Assembly: GCA_008921705.1 (NCBI GenBank) | Contig: VFFE01007128.1 | Span: 560,212 to 624,211, forward strand | Reading direction: 5' to 3' | DNA from: Burhinus oedicnemus | Taxonomy: Eukaryota > Chordata > Aves > Charadriiformes > Burhinidae | DNA length: 64,000 nucleotides | Part shown: positions 38,501 through 50,067 of the stretch, in pieces | Numbering within the stretch: position 1 is the first letter of the stretch | How the letters are laid out: each line of letters opens with the position of its first letter | Program-made: the position numbers and the translations under genes | The notes under the pieces: model-generated | What the model was told of the DNA's origin: nothing | The model's input: only the letters and a program-made list of their open reading frames with translations | Databases searched by the model: none

Positions 38501-40532
38501 CTCTGAGCTGCCCTAGAATTTCAGCTAACCTACATTTGTTTCTTTCCAGTGTCAGTCTGACACCCCCTACCTACCTCCTGTGAACCCCATAGTACTATAT
38601 AAAAAGCCTTCAAAACTTATCTAGGTTTCATACAATAGAGAAACTTGATATTTTGGGACTGATAAAAAGATAATTCAAATTGTAATTATAACCATTTACT
38701 CCATGTAAAGCTTACCCCTTACAGTATAAAACCATTTTCTCAAATTTGAATTTTGTTTTGTTAAGCCTAATTTGACTTCTAATTTAATCTACAATTAATT
38801 ACTTTCAATATTCTGAGATCTTAGGGCATTGAAGCTCCTCCTTAATTGAAAAGAACAATTAATTATAGCTTAGTATTCAATTAGAAGCTATGCATTACTA
38901 ATATTTTGTATTCTGAGAGACAATGGTTATACAGACAGAAACACATTTGTGGATGGATACTTCATAAAAGGCAGAGTTCACCTGTCTAGAATCCTACAGT
39001 CCTGATTCTAAAAAAAAATTATGCACAGACACCCAGGCAGGGATTCAGTAAGTTGAAGAAGGCAAAGTAAGATTTTCATCTCCTTCTCCTTCAACTAGTG
39101 TGATTAGGTGCAGCACACGGGTCACAGACCCCACACATCGCACTGGTTATCTATCTGACAGCCATAAGGCTGGCATGAGTGCAACACGCAGGACACACAG
39201 CATATTGCTCCATATGCACCTTCCACACACACAGCCTGTCCAGCAGCCAGGGTGCACGGGATTTCCTGTGCCTGGGTAGCCACATGGGCAGCATCTGCTC
39301 AGGGCTCACTGCAATGCAAGCAAACAGAAATATGGGATTTTCAAGTGTTTGCTCTAATTTCACATGATGTGTTTGGTGTCTTACTGCTGCATAGGCTCAT
39401 TCGTACCCGCTCCGTTTTGCCATTTTGGTCCAAGATTTTGTCTGCTCTGTAGAGGTGTGTCTTTAATGGAACAACTCTCATGAGCATTTGTCTATGTACA
39501 AGATCAGTGCTCAAGCAAAATAAGTTACTATCCTCTCTGAATCCTCCCATACGATTGCTATGTTAAAGTGAATTTTAACAAGGGATTTGAAGCTCATTAT
39601 TCAATAATAGGTGTCATTCAGATTTCAAATTCTATCTGGTTCCGTTAATTACATGTCAATGATTTTTTTTCCTCCTTTTCCAACAGAAAAATAAGGTACT
39701 GCAACTGGCAGTCTACCTGAAAGGTTCAAATGTCAGGGCAGTAATTTTGAATGGAATGGATTTGACTCAACCAGTGCGAGAATAAAAATAGCTATTAGAG
39801 GTTCCCTGACAAGTTGTTATGACAGGGAAAAGCTTAGAACTGCATTCACCTGCCTGCCTGTATGACTTTGGCTCTGTCCTGAATGGTACAGCACAAAATG
39901 CAACACCAGAAGAATAAAAAACCTGGCCTAAAATCTCTGTCGTTTTTCCTATGGCCAGGACTAGTTGTTCCTCCTTTACTTTCCCAGGTGAGGGTTTGAC
40001 AAGGGAGTATCACAGCCTTGCCTTGGCCAAGCACTGAACACAGCGCACAAAGGGGCTGACTGCGGTGGGCCACAGCCAGCAGGATGTGATAGTCCTGCAT
40101 CAGGAAGGAAGCCTAGAAAGGGCAGTTCTGCAGTTACTAGGGAAGAACCACAATTTAGATATAGTCACTGCAGCAAAGCATGGGAGTCAGGACAGGGCTC
40201 GGATCAAGCTTCCATTGGGCAAGTTGTCTACTTAAGAGCACACAACAGCAACTCAAGCTTCTGACAACCTAGCCATATATCTGACTTCAGTACCTCATGG
40301 ATGTTTTAATGCACCTTCTATATTTATCTTCTACACGGCATTTAACAGCTTTTTCTTGTCCAAGTTATATAAAAATAAATTTCAAACCCAGGAATGATTC
40401 TGCACTGGATAGTTAACACTACTTCTGGTTTGTTACTTCTGGCTATCAATAAAGGTCTGAAGATGGCACTGCTTTTTATCCCTCCTGAAGGCTCAGGGCC
40501 AAACCAGGAGAGCAAGCAAAACCACAAAAATT
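35531..40532. other. Probable intron of the minus-strand gene; nothing else recognised
   Basis: If the exons at 35366-35530 and 52408-52472 are joined, this and everything up to 52407 is the last intron (about 17 kb). A 66-nt open segment at 36081-36146 with donor AATA|GTAAGT codes for a hydrophobic run. Its acceptor is poor and its phase does not fit the terminal exon. Confidence 0.4.
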
Positions 40533-40596
40533 AAAAAAAAACAAACAAACAAAACAAAACAAAACAACAAAAAAAAAAAAAGAAGAAAGAAAGAAA
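40533..40596. repeat. A-rich simple repeat (AAAC/AAAAC, A, GAAA)
   Basis: A run of A with AAAC and AAAAC interruptions passes into AAG/AAAG units. Confidence 0.95.
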
Positions 40597-41034
40597 CCTT
40601 AAATGCTGGAAATATGCAGAGACCAAACAAAAGGCTTTAAGTGGCCTAATGTTATTTAGCCCAGACAATTCGATATCATACAACTTCAAGTCATATAACT
40701 GTAAATAACTGTCCCATGGCATTTCACTGTAACAGCATTTAAGAAGAGTACAGCAGAGGAAGTATCCCCAGGGGGCCAATTCCCCTCTTAAATATGTTCA
40801 CCTTTTTCAGCATCTCTTTTATCTGAAAATTTATAAGGACAACATGTAACCTGACCTGCCTCCGAAGAGAACACGATTTGCAACATGTCAGGTGGCTACT
40901 TCTGATGAGGAGGAGAGAAAGGGTGAGGGACCTTTCTCCCCAACTCCTCTGGTAGGGTGGGCATACAGCCTGTGAAGACTTGCTAGCAGAAACCTCCATT
41001 CAGCTACAGCAGATGGGCCAGAATGAATAGGATC

Positions 41035-41140
41035 ACAAGGTCAAGGCTATTTTGCCTCTTTGGACCTCACTTTCCCTACTGTAAAATAAGAAGGACCATC
41101 CTGACCTTCACTGTAAATCACTTAAAGACCTACAACTTAG
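41035..41140 (+). repeat. MIR-like SINE relic
   Basis: 'Ttttgcctctttggacctca', 'ctttccctactgtaaaataag', then 'gaccttcactgtaaatcact', 'taaagacctac' follow the MIR 3' half: 'cctctttgtgcctcagtttc', 'cccatctgtaaaatgggg', 'aaagcgctttgagatct'. Confidence 0.5.
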
Positions 41141-44100
41141 AAATTGTAAATAAGAATTAGCCATCATTATTCAATGACGATTCAGGGAAAAAGTAAAACC
41201 AGGCTTATAGAGATAAGTGAGATAACTTTAAAATTCTTGGAGAAGACTGCCCCAGGAGAGGGATATTTGAAATAGGGGGCTCTGTATTCTTTCCCTCCTC
41301 CCTTGGGGACAATGGCATCAGAAGGTAGGAAAGATGCTGATTCCTCCTCAAACCTGTGTGTCTTCGCCATAGCAACTGGAAACTAAATATTCTTGAATTA
41401 AAAACAGACTGGGACAGGTATGTCTCAATAAACAAAATATAGTCATGCTGTTTGGCCATTTTGTTAGCCACTTCGTATTTCCTTAATACCATCAGTCACA
41501 GGCTGCCTGAGGTCTTTAAATAAGCAGCTGTGAAAAGCACCACAAAAATAGGACATTTAAATAGTTTAAAGGTTTCCTGGGAAAAGTATCAAGCTGCATG
41601 AGACCAGCTCATGTGTCCAGAACTGTCACATGTATAAAGACGGTCCTTTAAACATTGAAAGACTGTGTCCTGTCTTCCTCCATTATGTGTTTTACTGACC
41701 TTTTATGGCTGCCTTCCTCTATTTATATCTATCTGTTTTCCATCTACCATTCTCAAAAAGTCTTCCCCCATCAATGTTATCAGTTCTCCTGCTATCCTTC
41801 AAGACTTTGCTCTAGCCAAGCTGTCATGCTAACCTGGCTTCTCTGAAGGCACTGCCTGCAGCTAATTCTGTGCAGAAAAGCCACCAGCCTGGAAAAGCAG
41901 CAGGGAAGGTTCAATTAAAGGCAGTACAGAAGACGTGCTTCATGTGCGACCTCTCTCCTGCTCTCCAATGACATATCAGCCTCCTTGATCATTCCTACAG
42001 ATAACAGCAAAAACAACAAATGACACGAGAAAATGTCTTGTCAAAATAGATGATGACCTGTGCCACCAACTTCCCTATTAAAGAGATGTTTTTGTTTCTT
42101 AGTGGCACTTATTTTCTGCTAGGGACATATCAAGGCTCAAAATTCTCAATCTGTTTCTGTTGTCAGGCAAGAGATCGCTCTTTCAACTTCTATTTCTGTG
42201 GTGGGATACAAGATTTAATACAAAATTAATGACCAAAATCCTTTTGCCACCTGAAAGGACAAAATTTGCTGTTGAATATTTCCAAGACCTTTCATTTACA
42301 CCTCTTCCTCCCAAAATGTGTTTTCGCTTGTCTCATTTGGGTATCTTCAGGCTTCTCCAGGTTCTTTCTTTCTCTGCTCTTCTTTTTTTCCCAGACATAA
42401 CCAAATTACACAAGGAGAGCAGCATAACACCGTTCCCATAAAGACGAAAGCCCTAGAAAGTGGTATGTTTAACAGCTTTCAAGCAATCTAAACAGCTTGA
42501 GAAGATGAGGAGAGAGAATTCTCTGTCAATGCATATTGTTGCGGTATAAGGAAAATCACCTAATGACTGCCAATGTTTAGACTTACCTGCTCTGGTTACA
42601 GGACTATGCCACTGCTAACCCAACATGGTCTGAATTAAATTCCAGGTAAAATGGTCAGAATCCTTCTGCACCCTTACATGGTCTTACTCTCCCGAAGGGG
42701 ACAGCCTCTGTCTACTTGTCCATACACAGATTCCCTGGACTTGGCTCTGTACACAGAGTCCTAAGAAAGTAATTTCAGAAACAGTGTTCTAGATTTCTTA
42801 AACAAACAGTATACATTGGAATAGTTACTGCCAAGGATTAAAATAATGCCTAAGTGATTTTTTCCAGGCACTCAACAATACAGTATTTTTTTCATCCAAC
42901 AGCCTTTCATGTGACACTTTTATATAAAAATGTTTACAGGAAATAGCAAACTTTCCTTTTGTTCTTCAGGTTACATGTACCCCCATAAAATGCAAATGCT
43001 GAGTGAAGTCATTGAACTACCTGACACTTAAAAATGAACACATCTAAGTATCCTGCTCAAGATCAAATGGTGGCTCCCAGCAGCTAAACGGATATTTCAA
43101 ACACTGGATAACTGATTTTCTTCCTGGCCTCCAAGTGCCACTTTTAATGGGGACTTACACACTGAATCTTTATTAGTAAAGACCATGGGCATTAGGGGGG
43201 CAAACAAAGGTGGTTTCCATTTGCACTTGCGCAGTGTGATGCCCAAGCCTTCACCTTTGTGCAGACTTTTAAAACTTGAAATGAGGACTGGGGACTGTCA
43301 CGGAGACAAAACACGTCAAGGAACACACAGTCCTACAGCACACGAGAGTCTACGCACTTTCCACCAGACCTGTAAGAAAGCTGGCAACAACTGCAGGGGA
43401 GTGCCAGCCAAGAAAACAGAGTCCACTTCTGCAAGGGCTTTTCCAAAGAAACGAAAATGTTTCAAATCATCAGAGAACTTTCAAGATTCTCTCATCTGAA
43501 CAGTTCAATAATGATGCAAAAATGTCTATTGCATTCAGTTTTCCCTTTCTCACGTCTTCCCTCCAAAATTTTAGGAGGTGTGTTTGTCTGCAAAAGTGAA
43601 ACCCAAAAACCCAGAAAGTCTTAAAACCAATTCACAAGTAACGCCTTCACCAGCAGCACATGCAGAGAGAGGCACACTAAGCCTCTGGCACAACGAACGT
43701 GAACTCAAGGGACGTTGGCTGGTGAGGCCCACAATTTCTGTGGTAGATGCTTAGATTTCTTCCTGTGTTGGGCAAAAGATGACACGAGACCCTCCAGCTG
43801 AGTGGGAGCAACTCATAAGAAAGCAGCAAAGCTCTCCTAAAAAGCCCCCTTCCCAAGAAGGGCCTATCATTTTCCTCTTTCATTCTTGGCAGAAAGTTGT
43901 TAGGGCTGTGCTTCCCCTCTCTCTGTCCTTCCTTGCATATGGGGCTTTTTTAATCAGGTGATTCTATCAGTCTTCTTTTCCTCTCATTAAAGAAAACCAT
44001 CCAACCCTTCAGCACACTGACTGCGCTCTGCTGTGAGAACAATGAACAAGAGCAACAGAGGACATGCAGTGCTACTTGGCCAACGGATGGGAAGGTGCGT

Positions 44101-45338
44101 GCCCTCAGGCTACGCTGGCTGCCAAGGTGTGCTGTGAGTGTGCGTTTTCCCTCACGGCTACACTGCCAGCAGCCACAACGCTGCAGCTCACTGTGCCAGG
44201 GACACAGGGATACTTAGAGGGATACAACTGCTTGTGGGACCGTGTGTATACTGGCTATGTGACACAATGCCAGCTAAAAACTTTGGGACAGGAACAATCT
44301 GTTGGGGCAGGAATTTCTTACACATCCTTTGCTAGTGGAGGAAATCCATCACCAAGCTACACATTGGGTACACAGAAGCTGCAGGCTGTCCTGATGTCTG
44401 CTCCCTCAATGCCAACTGTGGGAAGAGAGCAGTTGCTACTAAAGAAAAGGGGCTTAATATTTTGCCATGTTCCTTGTCATGCTTTTTCCCCCCTAAGGCC
44501 TTATCCCAGTTACTACGGAAGTAAATTGGCACTTAAGAAATGCTAGCAGTTAGAAGCCCTATTGCTGTAGGGCTGCTTTGTTTCTCAGTGTAAATAGTCA
44601 GTATATTTTATGTTTACCATCAGAGCTGCAGCCAGCCACAAAAGCTATGCTTTCAGCCTTGCAGCTGCAAGGGGAGATACCACACGTCTGTGCAGAGGTA
44701 ACTTTCTGAAGGGGATGCTGAGGTGCCTGCTCTTGTGTCTCCCTGAGCATACCCAGGGAAAATGCAAGGTTTCCAGGCAGCTGGGACAGAGTCTGGTTCT
44801 GTTGCACAACAAATCCAATTGAGCAGCAGTATGAAGTATTAGACATTTTAAATTGTCAGAATTTATCCAAAGAAAATGCTGTTAATTTGAAATACCTTGT
44901 TGCAAACCTTCCCCAGGTCAGAAGCCAGGTGAGCCAGGACCCAGCCTGGATTCCTGCTTCAAAGTTGATGATCCTAAAAATTGAGGTCCAAAAACAAATT
45001 AAAAACCACTAACAATAAAATTTTCTACAAACCAGAAACTCTGTTTTCCACCACCTTGGAATGTGTTTCATTGAATGCAAAAATGAGAATCTTGGCAAAG
45101 ATACCAGAATTTTATCAATTATTTTTTCCAGAGGGGTCCTGCAATATTTATTACCTGCATAGGATGAGCATAATGGAATTCATTCATACATCTCATCCAG
45201 AAGAGAGTTCACGAGAAAGCAAGAACATGTTTTTTAATGAGTAGAACCAAAAGAAATGTGATTGAGACTTGGCCAACTCAACTTTTTTAAAAGCTTATCC
45301 ATTTGCAGTCATTGTAAACTTCATTTCCTCACACTCAG
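41141..45338. other. Non-coding, no secure feature
   Basis: A perfect minus-strand donor, GAGCAG|GTAAGT, at about 42583-42594 implies a 43-nt exon with stops in all frames. The 160-codon plus-strand frame at 44064-44546 starts with ATG and lies in a GC-richer patch, but shows no recognisable domain. Confidence 0.4.
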
Positions 45339-45382
45339 GACGTGCACCTGACAATCTGACCGCAACCATACTGTACTTTGAA
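45339..45382 (+). CDS. Weak candidate 44-nt exon, unrecognised
   Basis: A very good acceptor (ACTTCATTTCCTCACACTCAG) precedes the segment, and the donor is GAA|GTAAGG with a second GTAAGC 7 nt on. One frame is open (RAPDNLTATILYFE, entered after two bases, leaving in phase 0), while the other two have stops. No neighbouring exon with a matching phase was found. It may belong to a non-coding transcript or be coincidence. Confidence 0.17.
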
Positions 45383-46831
45383 GTAAGGGTAAGCCTGCAG
45401 TCCGACAAACAAATTGCTTCAGCTCACATCTCTGTTTCTGGCATTTTTGTCTTTCTTCAAGAAACAAGTTGGATAAAAGCAAATCTCTTGAGGGGAAAAA
45501 TATGCTTCCATTTAGTGAGGGACCATCACTGTATCCATCCTCAGACTGAGAAACGAGTAGCATTGAGCTCTAGGGCAAGAAAAGGAACGCACAAACGTTG
45601 AACCAGCTGATGAGCAGCATTTCTATGGGAAGACAGGAAGAGTACCAAAGCACAAAAGAATGACCTCTGCAGCCCACATGAGGTGTAGTGCGTGGGGTTT
45701 TCAAAGAAAGCACATCTTGGGTGTACAACAGGAAAATCATAATTCCTTTTGAAATAATTCCCAAGAAAACTGGCAGCACTTTTAGAGCCGAAAGTCCCAC
45801 TGGGGGAAGCAGAACCATTGTGTGTTACAGGACAGACTCAGAGAAGCCAGGTAGCAGAGGAAGGGACCCAGCAGAGCTCTCTGGATTCAAGGAGGCCCTG
45901 TCATATATAGTCACATATAGTCACCTGCCCTTTCGAAATCAGCCCCCATTCCTAGCTAGAAATAGACCTCTGGGATGTAAGAGGGGAAGGGGCAGGCGGA
46001 AAAGGAGGAATTACCCTCCCCCTCGCCTGCGCTAGCTGTGTCTACAGGCACAAGCAGGCCACAAGGTCTGTGAAGCAATAAGATACATGACTAGCTGATG
46101 ACATGGCAGAGCTTAAAAATAACATTGCTGATTGGAAAATGTCAGTGTCCGCTACACAGGACACACTCTTGGGGCTAACTGCAAAAAGTTTCAGAAGTTC
46201 TCTGTGAGGGAAGTCTAGATCATGAAAGGTGGGTAGTAACAGCAGATCACTTGGGGAAAAAAGACAACTCCCAGATTTATTCAGTCATTCTGAGGGTACT
46301 CTGAACCTGCCTGCTACATCAGAGCTGCAAAAGGAGAAAACACTGAGGTCTACAACGTGTGCATTTCTACAGATAATTAGACCTTTTTGAAGTGTTTAAC
46401 TACACAACAAAGGAGCTAGAGTGTTCAGAATTAAAATCGTTCCAGAACTTGGACATGGATATGGCTAAGGGAAAAGCCACTTCTGTACAATCCAAAATAA
46501 GTTGTAACAAAATAGTTTAGGAAATATCTTGTTACTTTGCATGCACTGAATAACGGGTAATTTCACAACTTCCAATGCCTGTACTCAAGAGAAGCTTTTA
46601 CAAACCAAATTCAATGAGTTCTGCTCAAGGGACTCTCTTGCAACACTGTGGAACATGCAATATCCACAGGTATTGCAACATCTAATTGCAAAATAAAGGC
46701 TGTTTTCCTCCAAACCTCCTCATGCCCTCCTTTCAGCCAATGATGACAGCGTTACATGGGGATAGTTTTCTTTGGGGTTAGTGAGTTGAATCAGCTCAAT
46801 AATCATCTGACAGGCGCCCAACACATCCAAC

Positions 46832-47323
46832 TCAAGGGAAATAGAAGAATTGCAAGGCGAGGAAGTAAGAAGAGGAGTAAGACCAATAATACTGAGCTAT
46901 TGGCATAGCTACTTCTGACACTGCAGTGCTACTCACAAACTGCTCAGCCATCCCCGTCGGTAAAGGAGAGAGTTCTGCATCCCCTTCAGTTAAGGAGAGA
47001 GTTCTGCGAATCAGTACTGTGTCCAGGAACTCCAGCATGGACAGGAAAGCAATGCTGTGCTCACCACATGCATTGTGGCCACAGTTAGAAAGATCAGGGA
47101 GGGACAAAGTTGTCAGGAATGTATGTATGACATTGAATGTATGTATGACATTGACCCAGAAAAAACAATTATCTGTGAGTGACAAGCTAACAAAGGGAGC
47201 TTTTAAATACACAGTCTCGGAGATCAAGCACAGCAGTTCATGACCACTGACCAAAGAACAGTGAGTATCTTGAAGCAACTTATACAATGCAAGGTTTACT
47301 GGTACCTCTTCCCTTTCCTCCAT
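46832..47323 (-). CDS. 163-codon open frame of unknown status
   Basis: This is one of the longest open frames outside the GC-rich islands. The predicted residues begin MEEREEVPVNLALYKLLQD (the first codon is an ATG) and are leucine- and serine-rich, with SMLEFLDTVLIRRTLSL in the middle. It contains two local tandem duplications, one of 18 nt that keeps the frame (NVIHTF twice) and one of 29 nt that does not. No domain, membrane segment or splice context is convincing, and the plus strand is also open for about 105 codons. Chance is the likeliest explanation. Confidence 0.15.
   Translation of the reverse strand: MEEREEVPVNLALYKLLQDTHCSLVSGHELLCLISETVYLKAPFVSLSLTDNCFFWVNVIHTFNVIHTFLTTLSLPDLSNCGHNACGEHSIAFLSMLEFLDTVLIRRTLSLTEGDAELSPLPTGMAEQFVSSTAVSEVAMPIAQYYWSYSSSYFLALQFFYFP
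46960..47017. repeat. Tandem duplication, 29-nt unit
   Basis: GTAAAGGAGAGAGTTCTGC at 46960 recurs as GTTAAGGAGAGAGTTCTGC at 46989. The remaining 10 nt of each unit have diverged. Confidence 0.8.
47118..47153. repeat. Exact tandem duplication, 18-nt unit
   Basis: AATGTATGTATGACATTG occurs twice head to tail without mismatch, so the duplication is recent. Confidence 0.97.
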
Positions 47324-48633
47324 TTTCTTAGCTGGTCCCTATGCTCTGATCACCTTTTCAATGCACGCTCCCTCTTCCTCTTCTTCCAACTTCCATGTCA
47401 GAATCACTATGCCTGTTATAGAGAGACAAAATGCGGTACTGAAACAGTTTATGTGATAAAGTGAACTTAGCCCCTGGTGATCACAGGAGAAAAACAGTAT
47501 CTTCCAGAAGAGTTCAGAGTGGGACCCAGCTGAAGGTCAAAGGGCTTGGGAGGACCCCCCCAGTCCATGGGTCAGTGACCCAACCAGGCTGACCTGCCGG
47601 CTGGCAGCTGCAGATGGGGGATTCCTATTGCCCCACGCCGTTATTCTGCTCTCCCCTGTGCTGCCCATTCCAGGTGCCAGCTGTGCAGCCCAGCCCCTTC
47701 TGTAGCAGGAGCCCTACTAATTATCCAGTTCAGCTCATTGGCACGGCAGAAAAATTAACTTCCGTTGTTAAGTCTTACAAACCAAGCAGGTTGAGCAAGC
47801 CATGGTGGTGCAGCAGAGCTGATGCAGGGAAAGCAGCGGGAGAATGCAGTGGGGGACAGGAAGGTGGAAGGAGAGGGATTGTTCCCTCACCTGATAAACT
47901 GAGCAGTATCATCAAACTGTACGTGACTTCTGCTGGTGGAGCACATACCGAGTCTCTCTTTATATGTCTGCATAATTCTGTCACTGGGCACTCAGGCACT
48001 CTCAAGTAAGAGTGAGAGGAAGAGGTTACCTGATCAATCAAGTATTTCCTTCAGCTGCAGTTCTTTTTCCTACAGGAAGCCCTGGCTTGTATAAGCCACT
48101 CAAAGAGCAAACATCAAAGGACTCCTCTATCACTTAGTCAGGGTAATAGACTGTACTTGAACTCTACTCAGTGAAGTGAAACTTCTTAAGCTAAGAGCTG
48201 AAGTTAAATTTGTTATTCCTGGCAAACTGCCCAAGAGGAAATGGATCCAGGGCAGAAGTTTGTTTGTTAGATAGCAGTGAGAGATTGACACTTTTATAAT
48301 AAGCCACAAAAGCAGGGAGAATAGAAAGAGTTGCTGAAACTACTAATTGTTCTAAGATCTACTCTTAATGCTGTATTGGTTATGAGACCTCCTTTTAGTA
48401 ATTGGCAAATAATGAGAAGCAGAGAGCGTGAAACATCAGTAAGAAGGAGATTGAGCAAAGATTCTGCACATGAGGTTGATTGAAAAGAATAGGAAGGAAA
48501 AGCACGTAATCAGCCACGTTAGGTCCTTCGCATACAGTACTTGGTACTCCACAAACAGGTTGGAATCAAAGATGCTTCTTCACTAAAGACACAAGGTACT
48601 GACTGCCAGTTTTGTCCACACTTAGCATTTCAG
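47324..48633. other. Non-coding, no recognisable feature
   Basis: A GC-richer patch at 47500-48010 has chance open frames on both strands. Otherwise nothing. Confidence 0.4.
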
Positions 48634-48779
48634 ACCATTGTGTGCCCACATCCTGCCCACCAGTGGAAAAAAGGTGGTGCAAGGAGCTCCCGGTTGTTTC
48701 ATAACATACAGTGCAACATACAGCTAGGATCCCACTCTAGTGTGCTGTCCTGTAGATCTGCTTGCCTGCGTGCCTAGAG
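48634..48779 (+). ncRNA. Candidate non-coding exon
   Basis: A 146-nt segment lies between a strong acceptor (CAGTTTTGTCCACACTTAGCATTTCAG, shown by its positions 48607-48633) and a near-perfect donor, AGAG|GTAAGTAAG. All three frames contain stops, one only just before the donor. If transcribed it would be an untranslated or lncRNA exon. The splice signals are the only evidence. Confidence 0.2.
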
Positions 48780-50017
48780 GTAAGTAAGCTCATGGACCCT
48801 CCGCCATACTGTGGCAAGACTGCCTCAGTCAAGCCAGGCTCTAGAAAGGTAACAGAAAACTTGGACTTTGGTGAACAGGCAGCAAAAATGGTTTCACCGC
48901 ACTGAAATCCTTTGCTATGTTTCTCAAAACAACCAACTGCACCTAACTGACAGCCACACCTTATGCAAAAACATCACACAAACTTCACCCAGTCATCTCC
49001 CAGGTGGAGCTCAATTAAGATATCATCTTCTAAATAAGAAGGTGCATTTTGACTTTTGGATTAATGAGGGTTACCTCTTTATTATATATTAACAGTAAAA
49101 ATATTCCATGGTAACATGCCATTTTGGGATCTCCTTTACTGTCAATAACTTAGAAGCTGCATTAAGACAGACAATTCAAACTAATGAAAACCTCCAACAA
49201 GAGCAAAAGCAGAGCATTTACCAAAAATACCAAGAGACTTGATCTCTGCAGGCATTTTTTTGATATTTCTTTGCACTTCACTATGCCTGGAGCATAGTTT
49301 AAAGAGCTGATTAAGTATATAGATTTAAGAACAACTCCAAATACGAAGAAGTGCTACTGTGCACATTTGGTAATGACTCATCCAAAGTTTATCGCACAGA
49401 TTTTGCAACATGGAGGAATTCTAAATATTGATATATCATATTCCTCGTTTCTTTGGTAAAACATTTTATTTGGAAAGGCTTCGTCTAAAGGTTAAACAGT
49501 CCCCAAGTAATCTACGAATGAAACAGAAAAGCATGCTTAGATGTCTGGTCCCAACTGCCAGTGTTCATACCTGCCATTACTCCCAGGCTGCATGGACACT
49601 GGCAGCTCCCAGAGTACATTTGCTACCTAGTCCTTTCCTTCCCTGTGGACAAGGCAGACTGGGATCCAACCATCAGGCCCCTCCACAGACACAGAAGGTA
49701 GTTTTCAGTTGACTATAGACATTCTTCATCTTTCTAAAAAAACCCCAAAGCACATGGAAGCATCCTATGGATCAATCTGAGGCCATGAGCTGCCAAACCA
49801 ACCCATACTGGCTCTGCCATACACCACAATAAAAGATGCAACTTGAACACTGTCTAAATACATTTCCTGTAGTTTCTGCCTGGGCCTCAGAGAGATTGTC
49901 TCTTGGGAAGGAAAGATTAATCAGTAAGCATTTATCCCTAATTAAATAGGCTATTGGACAAATTTAATAAAATAGCAAATAGCTAATGAATTATTTTTAT
50001 ACCATAAGACAAAATAG
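48780..50017. other. Non-coding, no recognisable feature
   Basis: AT-rich, with an AATAAA at about 49966-49975, roughly 45 nt before the A tract that follows. No gene relic can be recognised in front of it. Confidence 0.4.

Positions 50018-50065
<48 letters not shown>
50018..50065. repeat. 48-nt homopolymer A tract
   Basis: An uninterrupted run of 48 A residues. With AATAAA about 45 nt upstream it looks like a retrotransposed poly(A) tail, but no source transcript is recognised. CR1-type machinery does not normally make A-tailed copies. Its exact length is prone to sequencing error. Confidence 0.9.

Positions 50066-50067
<2 letters not shown>

Noticed and set aside
42586..42640. Perfect minus-strand splice donor CAG|GTAAGT
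   Set aside because: The implied 43-nt exon has stops in all three frames and the acceptor is mediocre, so there is no coding support.
44064..44546. 160-codon ATG-started plus-strand frame
   Set aside because: GC-richer patch, no recognisable domain, no splice or promoter context, and within the expected number of chance frames for 64 kb.
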